The position numbers were made by a program, and so were the translations under genes. From contig DAOTIG010000157.1 of assembly GCA_035448065.1 (NCBI GenBank), positions 1 to 7,230 on the forward strand: a stretch of 7,230 nt of DNA, read 5' to 3'. The stretch is from Phosphoribacter sp035448065. Its GTDB lineage: Bacteria; Actinomycetota; Actinomycetes; Actinomycetales; Dermatophilaceae. Below, piece after piece: positions 1 to 6,732 of this stretch; position 1 is the stretch's first letter; every line of letters starts with the position of its first letter. The notes under the pieces are model-generated. The model was not told the DNA's origin and searched no databases. It saw only the letters and a list, made by a program, of their open reading frames with translations.

Positions 1-1
1 C

Positions 2-1090
2 GACCTGCTGACGATGTTCGTCGCGCTCGAGGTGCTCTCGCTGCCGCTCTACATCATGTGCGGACTGGCCCGGCGCCGGCGGCTGCTGTCCCAGGAGGCC
101 TCGCTCAAGTACTTCCTGCTGGGCGCCTTCTCCTCGGCCTTCTTCCTCTTCGGCGTCGCCCTGCTCTACGGCTTCGCCGGCTCGGTCTATCTCTCCGACC
201 TCGCGGCGGCGATCGCCACGCGCGGCTCCGACCTCGACGGCCTGCTCGTCCCGGGTGTGCTGCTCGTGCTCGTCGGCCTGCTCTTCAAGGTCGGTGCGGC
301 GCCCTTCCATATGTGGACCCCGGACGTCTACCAGGGCGCCCCGACCCCGGTCACCGGCTTCATGGCCGCGGCGACCAAGGCGGCTGCCTTCGGCGCCATC
401 CTCCGGCTCACCTATGTCGGCATCGACCGGGCGCAATGGGAGTGGCGGCCGGCGCTGCTCGTCATCGCGGCGCTCACCATGGTCGTCGGCGCCGTGCTGT
501 CGGTCACCCAGACCGACGTCAAGCGGCTGCTGGCCTACTCCTCCATCGCGCATGCCGGCTTCATCCTCGTCGGGGTGCTCGCGCTGTCCCGGTCCGGCCT
601 GTCCGGCACCCTCTTCTACCTGCTCGCCTACGGGCTGACGACGATCGCCGCCTTCGCCATCGTCGGGCTGGTGCGCGAGGGCGGCTCGGAAGCCTCCCAC
701 CTGTCCCAGTGGGCGGGTCTGGGCCGTCGGCACCCCTGGGCGGCGGGGATCTTCTCCTTCCTGCTGCTCGCCTTCGCCGGCATCCCGCTGACCTCCGGCT
801 TCACCGCGAAGTTCGCGGTCTTCAAGCCGGCCCTCGAGGCGGGCACCCCGGGGATGGCGGCGCTCGTCGTGCTCGGTCTGTTGTGCAGCGCGATCACGGT
901 CTTCGTCTACGTCCGGATCATCGTGCTCATGTACTTCACCGACTCGACCGGTGAGCAGGTGCGGGTCGTCGACCCGTCGGCGATGACCTTCGTGACCGTC
1001 GGCGTCGGCACCGTGATGACCCTGCTCCTCGGCGTGGCGCCCTCGGGGCTGCTCGAGCTGGCCACCCAGGCCGCCTCCTTCATCCGCTGA
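2..1090 (+). CDS. nuoN: NADH-quinone oxidoreductase subunit N, C-terminal part (5' end outside window)
   Basis: This is an antiporter-like membrane subunit of respiratory complex I; it takes part in proton translocation coupled to quinone reduction. The frame is open to the left edge (residues DLLT precede the first Met at 14), so the gene is 5'-truncated by the window. About 362 residues are visible, against roughly 480-530 for the family. Counting from the Met at 14, the visible features are Glu6 in VALEVLSLPLY (matching the conserved TM5 glutamate), Lys92 in LLFKVGAAPFH, the family signature WTPDVYQGAPTPVTGF at 101-116, Lys122 in AATKAAAFG, and Lys266 in GFTAKFAVF. These match the charged residues of the proton path known from E. 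coli NuoN. The rest is a string of hydrophobic helices, about ten. The motif set separates it from NuoL and NuoM. It is normally the last gene of the nuoA-N operon, which fits the non-nuo gene that follows. Confidence 0.96.
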   Translation, partial: DLLTMFVALEVLSLPLYIMCGLARRRRLLSQEASLKYFLLGAFSSAFFLFGVALLYGFAGSVYLSDLAAAIATRGSDLDGLLVPGVLLVLVGLLFKVGAAPFHMWTPDVYQGAPTPVTGFMAAATKAAAFGAILRLTYVGIDRAQWEWRPALLVIAALTMVVGAVLSVTQTDVKRLLAYSSIAHAGFILVGVLALSRSGLSGTLFYLLAYGLTTIAAFAIVGLVREGGSEASHLSQWAGLGRRHPWAAGIFSFLLLAFAGIPLTSGFTAKFAVFKPALEAGTPGMAALVVLGLLCSAITVFVYVRIIVLMYFTDSTGEQVRVVDPSAMTFVTVGVGTVMTLLLGVAPSGLLELATQAASFIR

Positions 1091-1106
1091 CCAGCGAAGC
1101 CGCCTC

Positions 1107-2105
1107 ATGCCGACCCCCTCACTGCTCGCGATGCCCGGTGTCACCGGTGCTCTCGCCGAGCGGCTCGAGGCGGGGCTCGCCGAGGTCAACGCGCTGCTCG
1201 AGCGGCGGGTCGACCACGACGACCCCTTCGTCGCGGAGGCCTCCGGCCACCTGCTCGCGGCGGGTGGCAAGCGGTTCCGGCCGCTGCTCACCCTGCTCGC
1301 AGCGGAGGCCTGCGGGGCGGTCAACGAGCAGGTCGTCGCGGCCGCTGCCGGCGTCGAGCTGACCCACCTCGCCTCGCTCTACCACGACGACGTCATGGAT
1401 GACGCCACGGTGCGGCGGGGCGTCCCGAGCGCCAACGCGGCATACGACAACACGGTGGCGATCCTCGTCGGTGACCTGCTCTTCGGCACCGCCTCCGAGA
1501 TCGTCGCCGGGCTGGGCGCCGAGGCGGTGCTCATCCAGGCGCAGACCTTCGTGCGGCTGTGCTCGGGGCAGATCCGCGACACCCGTCCCTGCCCGCCCGG
1601 CCAGGACCCGGTCGACTACTACCTTCGGGTGCTCGCCGACAAGACCGGGGTCCTGGTCGCGACGGCGGCGCGCTACGGCGCGATGTTCGGCGGCGGCTCG
1701 GCCGAGCAGGTCGCGGTGCTGCGCGACTACGGCGAGCGGCTCGGGGTCGCCTTCCAGCTCGCCGACGACCTCATCGACATCACCTCCGACGGCGACGAGA
1801 GCGGCAAGACGCCCGGCACCGACCTGCGCGAGGGCGTCGACACGCTCGCCGTGCTGCTCGCCCGCCGCTCCATCGACCCTGCCGATGCGCGCTTGGTCGA
1901 GCTGCTCTGCGGCGCTCGGGAGGACGAGGCTGCGCACGCCGAGACGCTCGCTCTGCTGCGCGCCCATCCGGCGATCGAGCAGGCCCGGGCGCAGACGCGC
2001 GCCGTTGCCGACGAGGCGCGAGCCCATCTCGCCGAGCTGCCGCCGACCGCCGCCCGCGAGGCTCTCGACGCGCTGGCCGGCGCCGTCGTCGACCGGGTCG
2101 GCTGA
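1107..2105 (+). CDS. trans-polyprenyl diphosphate synthase, probably for the menaquinone side chain
   Basis: A soluble all-alpha prenyltransferase that condenses isopentenyl diphosphate onto an allylic diphosphate. The 332-residue length is normal for the family. Visible motifs are GGKRFRP (53-59, diphosphate/IPP binding), the first aspartate-rich motif DDVMD (94-98) followed by RRG, VGDLLFG (121-127), DKTG (178-181), and the second aspartate motif in FQLADDLID (216-224). Both DDxxD motifs are intact, so the enzyme should be active. The fifth residue before the first motif is Ala89; a small residue there is typical of synthases that make long chains (hepta- to decaprenyl), so a menaquinone tail is the likely product rather than GPP or FPP. 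It starts 16 bp after nuoN. I see no good Shine-Dalgarno before the ATG at 1107, so translation may depend on coupling; Met9 is a possible alternative start. The exact chain length cannot be read from sequence alone. An ispB- or grcC-like symbol would be over-precise. Confidence 0.93.
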   Translation: MPTPSLLAMPGVTGALAERLEAGLAEVNALLERRVDHDDPFVAEASGHLLAAGGKRFRPLLTLLAAEACGAVNEQVVAAAAGVELTHLASLYHDDVMDDATVRRGVPSANAAYDNTVAILVGDLLFGTASEIVAGLGAEAVLIQAQTFVRLCSGQIRDTRPCPPGQDPVDYYLRVLADKTGVLVATAARYGAMFGGGSAEQVAVLRDYGERLGVAFQLADDLIDITSDGDESGKTPGTDLREGVDTLAVLLARRSIDPADARLVELLCGAREDEAAHAETLALLRAHPAIEQARAQTRAVADEARAHLAELPPTAAREALDALAGAVVDRVG

Positions 2106-2123
2106 TCGCCCGAGCGCGCCGAC

Positions 2124-3299
2124 ATGGAGGCGTCGTCGGGAGCTGGTGAGCAGCTGCCGCGGTTGTCCCGTGCGGCTGCCGACCTCGACGGGCCGCTCGC
2201 GGTCGTCGACCTCGATGCCCTCGAGGACAACGCGCGGCTGCTCGAGCGGAACGCTGGCGGCGTGCCGATCCGGGTGGTCAGCAAGTCGCTGCGGGTGCGG
2301 GCGCTGGTCGAGCAGGTCCGCGCGCGTCCCGGCTGGCGGGGGGTGCTGACCTATGCCGCCGCCGAGGCGGTCTGGCTGGCCCGGTCGGGGCACCGCGACC
2401 TGGTCGTCGCCTATCCGAGTGCGGACCGGGAATCGATTCGCGAGATCGCAGGAGACCCGGGGCTGGCCGAGGTGATCGTGCTGACCGTCGACTCGGTCGA
2501 GCACCTCGACCGGCTGCGTCGGGTCGTCCCGGGCGCGCGGCTGCGGCTGTCGGTCGACGTCGACGCCGCGTTGGCCATCGGTGGCCGTCGGCTGGGGGTG
2601 CTGCGCTCGCCGTTGCGCACCGTCGCCGACGTGCTCGCGGTGGTGCGGGCTGCCCAGGCCGACGGGCACGCCGTCGTGGGGCTGATGGTCTACGACGCGC
2701 AGATCGCCGGGCTCCCTGACACCTCGCCGCTGGTCCGCCAGGTCAAGGCGCGCAGCGACGAGCAGCTGCGCGGTCGGCGCACCGCCCTCGTCGAGGCCGT
2801 GCGCGCGGTCGCCGACCTCGAGCTCGTCAACGGTGGCGGCAGCGGCTCGCTGCACGTCACCGGTCGTGACCCGGCGCTGACCGAGCTGGCCGCGGGCTCC
2901 GGGCTGCTCGCGCCGGCCGTCTTCGACGGCTACGACGCGCTCGCGGGCCTGCGGCCGGCGCTGCTGCTGGGGGTGCCGGTGAGCCGGCGGCCCGGCCCGG
3001 GCGTGGTCACGCTCTCCTCCGGCGGGTATGCCGCGAGCGGACCACCCGGGTGGTCGCGCCTGCCGAGGCCGCACGCGGCATACCGACTGCGGTTGCGGCG
3101 CAGTGAGGGCGGCGGCGAGGTGCAGACGCCGCTGCAAGGGGCGGCCGCCGACGGCCTGCGGGTCGGCGACCTCGTGTGGCTGCGGCCGGCGAAGTCCGGC
3201 GAGGTGCTGGAGCGCTTCGATCGGGTGCACCTGGTGCGTGGCGAGCGCGTCGTGGACACGGTGCCCACCTATCGTGGCGAGGGGCAGTGCTTCGGCTGA
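2124..3299 (+). CDS. PLP-dependent amino acid deaminase/aldolase-like protein (alanine racemase N-terminal fold)
   Basis: A 391-residue protein with the fold-type III PLP architecture. The N-terminal barrel carries the sheet AVVDLDALEDNARLL (26-40) and the likely Schiff-base lysine Lys54 in IRVVSKSLRV. A glycine-rich phosphate-binding loop, GGGSGS, lies at 237-242. The C-terminal region from about 275 resembles the beta domain of D-threonine aldolase and D-serine dehydratase, ending in TYRGEGQCFG. The family acts on beta-hydroxy D-amino acids by retro-aldol cleavage or dehydration; the substrate here is unknown. Where those enzymes carry a metal-binding His-x-Cys/Asp after a proline, this protein seems to have PAKSGE (355-360), so the metal chemistry may differ. 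That alignment was done by eye. The ATG at 2124 lies 18 bp after the prenyl synthase with no clear Shine-Dalgarno; residues 1-20 look weakly conserved, and TTG at 2163 is an alternative start. It is 36 bp ahead of the lactone oxidase, probably co-transcribed. Confidence 0.82.
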   Translation: MEASSGAGEQLPRLSRAAADLDGPLAVVDLDALEDNARLLERNAGGVPIRVVSKSLRVRALVEQVRARPGWRGVLTYAAAEAVWLARSGHRDLVVAYPSADRESIREIAGDPGLAEVIVLTVDSVEHLDRLRRVVPGARLRLSVDVDAALAIGGRRLGVLRSPLRTVADVLAVVRAAQADGHAVVGLMVYDAQIAGLPDTSPLVRQVKARSDEQLRGRRTALVEAVRAVADLELVNGGGSGSLHVTGRDPALTELAAGSGLLAPAVFDGYDALAGLRPALLLGVPVSRRPGPGVVTLSSGGYAASGPPGWSRLPRPHAAYRLRLRRSEGGGEVQTPLQGAAADGLRVGDLVWLRPAKSGEVLERFDRVHLVRGERVVDTVPTYRGEGQCFG

Positions 3300-3322
3300 C
3301 CGGCCGGGGCGGGGGCGAGACC

Positions 3323-3328
3323 GGGAGG
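3323..3328 (+). promoter_or_regulatory. Shine-Dalgarno for the lactone oxidase
   Basis: GGGAGG lies seven bases before the ATG at 3336. It is the only clear ribosome binding site among the internal plus-strand gene starts and supports that start codon. The short 3300-3335 gap shows no obvious promoter or terminator. Confidence 0.7.
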
Positions 3329-3335
3329 GATCTCG

Positions 3336-4643
3336 ATGGCGTGGCACAACTGGGCGGGCACGGCACAGTGCACTCCGGCGCGCGAGGTGATGCCCGCAGG
3401 TGTGCCTGATGTCGTCGCCGCGATCGACGTGGCTCGCCGGGACGGCTTGCGGGTCAAGGCATTCGGCGCCGGTCACTCGTTCACCGGGGCGGCGCTGACC
3501 GACGGCGTGCACCTGCGGATGGACCGGCTCAGCGGGATCGTCGGGCAGGGGCCGGTGCAGCCGGACGGCAGCTGCGCGGTGCGGGTGCGGGCCGGCACCC
3601 GGCTGCACGAGCTCAACCGGCTGCTCGACGAGCGCGGCCTGGCCCTGCCGAACCTCGGCGACATCGACCGCCAGACGATCAGCGGTGCGCTGGCCACCGG
3701 CACGCATGGCACCGGGGCTCGGTTCACCGGGCTCACCGGCGGCGTGCTCGGCGTGCAGGTCGTCACGGCCGCGGGGGAGGTGCGCGAGGTGGGGCCGGGG
3801 GACGGGGCGGCATACCAGGCGCTGCGGCTCGGGCTCGGTGCCTTCGGGGTGGTCACCGAGGTGACCCTGCGGGCCGTGCCGGCCTTCCTGCTGCGCGCCC
3901 GCGAGCGGCCGGACCGGCTCGGTGCGGTGCTCGAGTCGATCGACGAGCAGGTCGACGGCACCGACCACGTCGAGTTCTTCTGGTTCCCGCACACCGACCG
4001 GGTGCTCACCAAGCACCACGACCGGCTGCCCCCGTCAGCTCCGGCTCAGCCATTGCCGCGATGGCGAGCCTGGCTCGACGACGACCTGCTCGCCAACCGG
4101 GTCTTCGAGGGCACCAACCGCCTCGCCGCCTGGCGGCCCTCGCTCACCTCGACGATCAACTCTGTTGCGGCGCAGACCCTCTCGGCCAGGGCGTACGTCG
4201 ACGTCTCGCACCGGGTGCTCATCACACCGCGTCGGGTCCGCTTCGCGGAGGCCGAGTGGGCCTTCCCCCGCGCGGCGCTGGCCAGCGTGCTCGGCGAGCT
4301 GCGCGCCTGGATCGAGCGCAGCGGCGAGCAGGTGAGCTTCCCCGTCGAGGTGCGCTTCGCCGCGGCCGACGACGTGTTGCTCTCCACCGCCTATGAGCGG
4401 GAGAGCTGCTACGTCGCCGTGCACCAGTTCCACCGGGTGGACCACCGGCGCTACTTCGCGGCGATGGAGCAGATCGCGCTCGCGCACGAGGGGCGGCCGC
4501 ACTGGGGCAAGCTGCACGAGCGTGACGCGGCCTGGGCCGCGGAGGCCTATCCGCGGTTCGCCGACGTGCTCGCCGTCCGCGACCAGCTCGATCCCGAGCG
4601 GCTCTTCGCCAACGCCTACCTCGACCGCGTCCTCGGCCCCTGA
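3336..4643 (+). CDS. FAD-linked sugar-1,4-lactone oxidase (D-arabinono-1,4-lactone oxidase family)
   Basis: A 435-residue flavoprotein of the VAO/PCMH family; relatives oxidise aldonolactones such as L-gulono-, L-galactono- or D-arabinono-1,4-lactone. It opens with the family hallmark WHNWAGTAQ (3-11). Next comes VKAFGAGHSFTG (40-51), where His47 is the position that carries covalent FAD in many members. The FAD-binding segment has GDIDRQTISGALATGTHGTG (108-127). The C-terminal ALO domain has the conserved HWGK (389-392) and ends with LDPERLFANAYLDRVLGP. The absence of a signal peptide or membrane helix suggests a cytoplasmic or peripheral enzyme. Length and both domains are normal. The middle region (RRVRFAEAEWAFPR, about 299-312) looks more like ALO/gulonolactone enzymes than like Streptomyces alditol oxidase, the main alternative. 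Whether the electron acceptor is oxygen, a cytochrome or quinone cannot be decided. It is the last plus-strand gene and converges on the rarD-like gene. Confidence 0.9.
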   Translation: MAWHNWAGTAQCTPAREVMPAGVPDVVAAIDVARRDGLRVKAFGAGHSFTGAALTDGVHLRMDRLSGIVGQGPVQPDGSCAVRVRAGTRLHELNRLLDERGLALPNLGDIDRQTISGALATGTHGTGARFTGLTGGVLGVQVVTAAGEVREVGPGDGAAYQALRLGLGAFGVVTEVTLRAVPAFLLRARERPDRLGAVLESIDEQVDGTDHVEFFWFPHTDRVLTKHHDRLPPSAPAQPLPRWRAWLDDDLLANRVFEGTNRLAAWRPSLTSTINSVAAQTLSARAYVDVSHRVLITPRRVRFAEAEWAFPRAALASVLGELRAWIERSGEQVSFPVEVRFAAADDVLLSTAYERESCYVAVHQFHRVDHRRYFAAMEQIALAHEGRPHWGKLHERDAAWAAEAYPRFADVLAVRDQLDPERLFANAYLDRVLGP

Positions 4644-4648
4644 TCCCT

Positions 4649-4724
4649 CCCACGCCGAGCGGACCATCCCACGCCGAGCGGACCACCCCACGCCGAGCGG
4701 ACCATCCCACGCCGAGCGGACCAT
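4649..4724. repeat. Four tandem copies of a 19-bp repeat in a convergent intergenic gap
   Basis: The unit CCCACGCCGAGCGGACCAT is present head to tail at 4649-4667, 4668-4686, 4687-4705 and 4706-4724. The only difference among the copies is C instead of T at 4686. The array fills nearly all of the 80 bp between the stop of the lactone oxidase (4641-4643) and the stop of the rarD-like gene (4724-4726), and its last base is also the last base of the rarD stop codon. There are no spacers, so it is not a CRISPR array. The unit is not a multiple of three and has only weak internal symmetry. Function unknown; a dispersed intergenic repeat family or a termination/insulation element are possibilities. 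Confidence 0.93.
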
Positions 4725-4738
4725 CAGACCGGCTCGGC
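4711..4738. terminator. Possible bidirectional hairpin between the convergent operons
   Basis: Bases 4711-4719 (GCCGAGCGG, from the last repeat copy) can pair with 4729-4738, with G4731 bulged and a 9-base loop. This gives a GC-rich stem around the rarD stop codon. No T-tract follows on either strand, so this is not a classical intrinsic terminator, although tail-less hairpins are common in high-GC actinomycetes. The other repeat copies contain the same left arm and could compete for pairing. Weak call. Confidence 0.3.
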
Positions 4739-5629
4739 CGGCTCCGGTCCGGGCCCGGCCCGATGCCGCAGCGAGTCGACGGTGAGCAAGGCCAGGGCCA
4801 CCCAGACCACCGCGAAGCCGACCCACCGCGCCGCCGCCGGGCGCTCCCCGAGGACCAGCGCGCTGAGCAGCTGCATCACCGGCGCCACGAACTGCAGCAG
4901 CCCGATCGTCACGAGCGGCACCCGGCGAGCCGCCGCCGCGAACATCACCAGCGGCACGACGGTCACCGGGCCGGTGAGCAGCAGCAGGATCGGATGCCAG
5001 GGCGCGTCCACGGCATACGTCGTCTCGCCCCTCGCGGCCAGCACGACGAGCGCGGCGGCGGCGAACGGCGCGAGCACGGCGGTCTCCACGGTGAGCCCGG
5101 GCAGCGCGGCCAGGCTCGCACCGACCCGCTTCTTCACCAGCCCGTAGACCGCGAACGAGCAGGCGAGGGTGAGCGCGACGACCGGCACCTGCCCGCCGAC
5201 GACGGTGAGGTATGCCGCGGCCGCAGCTCCCACGCCGAGCGCCCACCACTGCATCGGGCGCAGTCGCTCACCGAGGACGAGGACGCCGAGGGCGACGGTG
5301 AGCAGCGGGTTGAGGAAATAGCCGAGCGCGGCGTCGGCCGCATGGCCGGAGAGCACCGCCGCGACATAGACGCCCCAGTTGAGCGCGATCGCCCCGGCCG
5401 CCAGGGCCAGGCCGGCGAGCACCTTCGGTTGCCCGAACAGCGGCCTGATCCAAGCCCATTGGCGCAAGACGGCGAGGACGAGCAGGCAGAGCAGCAGGCT
5501 CCAGACGATCCGGCTGGCGAGCACCTCGATGGCGCCGGAGGGGGCGAGGGCATGGAAGTAGAGCGGGAAGACGCCCCACAGCAGGTATGCCGCGAAGCCG
5601 AGCAGCGTGCCGCGCCGGCTCTCGCTCAC
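4724..5629 (-). CDS. rarD: RarD-like EamA/DMT family permease
   Basis: A 301-residue integral membrane protein of the drug/metabolite transporter superfamily with about ten hydrophobic helices arranged as two EamA repeats. RarD-specific motifs are clear: GFAAYLLWGVFPLYF (11-25), EVLASRIVWS (35-44), NWGVYV (84-89), LGYFLNPLLTVALGVLVLGERLRPMQWW split over 102-129, SFAVYGLVKK (158-167), and LQFVAPVMQLL (245-255) followed by GER (261-263). The C-terminal tail is Pro/Glu-rich and probably cytoplasmic. RarD proteins are annotated from a chloramphenicol-sensitivity phenotype, but the true substrate is generally unknown, so no drug role should be assumed. The start is GTG at 5629, and its GTGA overlaps the korB stop codon. 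I see no convincing Shine-Dalgarno, so expression probably depends on translational coupling to korB. It is the last gene of the minus-strand operon; its stop codon touches the 19-bp repeat array. Confidence 0.9.
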   Translation of the reverse strand: MSESRRGTLLGFAAYLLWGVFPLYFHALAPSGAIEVLASRIVWSLLLCLLVLAVLRQWAWIRPLFGQPKVLAGLALAAGAIALNWGVYVAAVLSGHAADAALGYFLNPLLTVALGVLVLGERLRPMQWWALGVGAAAAAYLTVVGGQVPVVALTLACSFAVYGLVKKRVGASLAALPGLTVETAVLAPFAAAALVVLAARGETTYAVDAPWHPILLLLTGPVTVVPLVMFAAAARRVPLVTIGLLQFVAPVMQLLSALVLGERPAAARWVGFAVVWVALALLTVDSLRHRAGPGPEPAEPV

Positions 5630-6732
5630 TCGGAGTCGTCGAAGCCGCCGAGCCCGACGCTCCAGGTGTCGCGGCCGGCGAGCAGGGTGCCCAGATCGGC
5701 GTCCGATGCCGGTCCGCCGGCGCCGTCGACGGCGGCCACCACCTGGCCGCGGACGAGGTCGTCGTAGGCCGGCCGGCTCACCTGCCGGAAGATGCCGAAG
5801 GGCACGTGCGACAGGCTCGCCTCGGTGAGCCGCGAGATCGCGAAGGCCTGGCCGGGGTCGGGGTTGTCGACGTCGTGCACGACGATCCGGTCCGGGTCGG
5901 CGTCGGCCTCGCGGGCCACGGTGAGCGAGCCGTCGTCGGCGCGGACGACGACCTGGTCGCCGGCGCGCAGCGGCTCGCCGTCACGCAGGTGGAAGATCCG
6001 GGCCTGCGCCTCGGTGCGGTCCTTGAGCACGTCATAGACGCCGTCGTTGAAGATCGGGCAGTTCTGGTAGATCTCGACGAGGGCGGCCCCGCGGTGCTCG
6101 GCGGCGGCGCGCAGCACCTCGCTGAGATGCTTGCGGTCGGAGTCCATGGTCCGGGCGACGAACGTCGCCTCGGCGCCGAGGGCCAGCGACACCGGGTTGA
6201 ACGGGGTGTCGACCGAGCCGAGCGGCGAGGACTTGGTGACCTTGCCGACCTTCGAGGTGGGGGAGTACTGCCCCTTGGTGAGGCCGTAGATCTCGTTGTT
6301 GAACAACAGGATCGTGATGTTGACGTTGCGGCGCAGCGCGTGGATGAGGTGGTTGCCGCCGATCGACAGCGCGTCGCCGTCACCGGTGACGACCCACACC
6401 GAGAGGTCCTCGCGGGCCACGGCCAGGCCGGTGGCGATCGACGGCGCGCGGCCATGGATCGAGTGCATCCCGTAGGTGTCGAGGTAGTAGGGGAAGCGCG
6501 AGGAGCAGCCGATGCCGGAGACGAAGACGATGTTCTCGCGGCGCAGCCCCAGGTCGGGCAGGAAGCCCTGGACCGCGGCGAGGATGGCATAGTCGCCGCA
6601 GCCGGGACACCAGCGCACCTCCTGGTCGGAGGTGAAGTCCTTGCGGGTCAACGGTGGTGCGTCCGCCGGCACGGCCGGCACGTGAGCGAGGCCGGCTGCG
6701 GGCAGCGACGGCATACCGAGATCGGTGGTCAC
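5626..6732 (-). CDS. korB: 2-oxoacid:ferredoxin oxidoreductase beta subunit (2-oxoglutarate synthase type)
   Basis: The thiamine diphosphate-binding subunit of the KorAB heterodimer. It oxidatively decarboxylates 2-oxoglutarate (probably) to succinyl-CoA and passes electrons through a 4Fe-4S cluster to ferredoxin. Length is 368 residues. The cluster ligands are visible as Cys42 and Cys45 in WCPGCGDY, Cys76 in GIGCSSRFPYY, and Cys225 in IYQNCPIFND. The spacing (CxxC, then 30 residues, then about 150) matches two-subunit archaeal and actinobacterial enzymes. The thiamine diphosphate motif runs from GDGDALSIGGNH (117-128) to FNN (144-146). YSPTSKVGKVTKSSPLGS (156-173) is typical of KorB. All key residues are present, so the enzyme should be functional. 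The start is GTG at 6732, supported by AGGAG eight bases upstream. The first four bases, GTGA, overlap the korA stop, and its own stop overlaps the next gene's start. Pyruvate specificity cannot be wholly excluded. Confidence 0.95.
   Translation of the reverse strand: MTTDLGMPSLPAAGLAHVPAVPADAPPLTRKDFTSDQEVRWCPGCGDYAILAAVQGFLPDLGLRRENIVFVSGIGCSSRFPYYLDTYGMHSIHGRAPSIATGLAVAREDLSVWVVTGDGDALSIGGNHLIHALRRNVNITILLFNNEIYGLTKGQYSPTSKVGKVTKSSPLGSVDTPFNPVSLALGAEATFVARTMDSDRKHLSEVLRAAAEHRGAALVEIYQNCPIFNDGVYDVLKDRTEAQARIFHLRDGEPLRAGDQVVVRADDGSLTVAREADADPDRIVVHDVDNPDPGQAFAISRLTEASLSHVPFGIFRQVSRPAYDDLVRGQVVAAVDGAGGPASDADLGTLLAGRDTWSVGLGGFDDSE

Noticed and set aside
2106..2123. Promoter or frameshift between the prenyl synthase and the PLP gene
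   Set aside because: The 18-bp gap shows no promoter-like boxes, and both proteins are full length on either side.
1399..2349. A 316-codon plus-strand frame overlapping the prenyl synthase and PLP genes
   Set aside because: It is dominated by Arg, Ser, Pro and Cys and is an out-of-frame shadow of two real genes.
1119..4019. A 966-codon open frame on the minus strand, antisense to the prenyl synthase, the PLP enzyme and the lactone oxidase
   Set aside because: It covers three well-supported genes on the other strand. Its translation is rich in Arg, Gly, Pro, His and Val with no recognisable domain, as expected for the complement of very high-GC codons where antisense stops are rare.
4649..4724. 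CRISPR array
   Set aside because: The copies are directly adjacent with no spacers and the unit is only 19 bp.
4035..5249. A 404-codon minus-strand frame that reads through the 19-bp repeats
   Set aside because: It is out of frame with the rarD-like gene and antisense to the lactone oxidase. The repeat only appears coding because the unit contains no stop in most frames.
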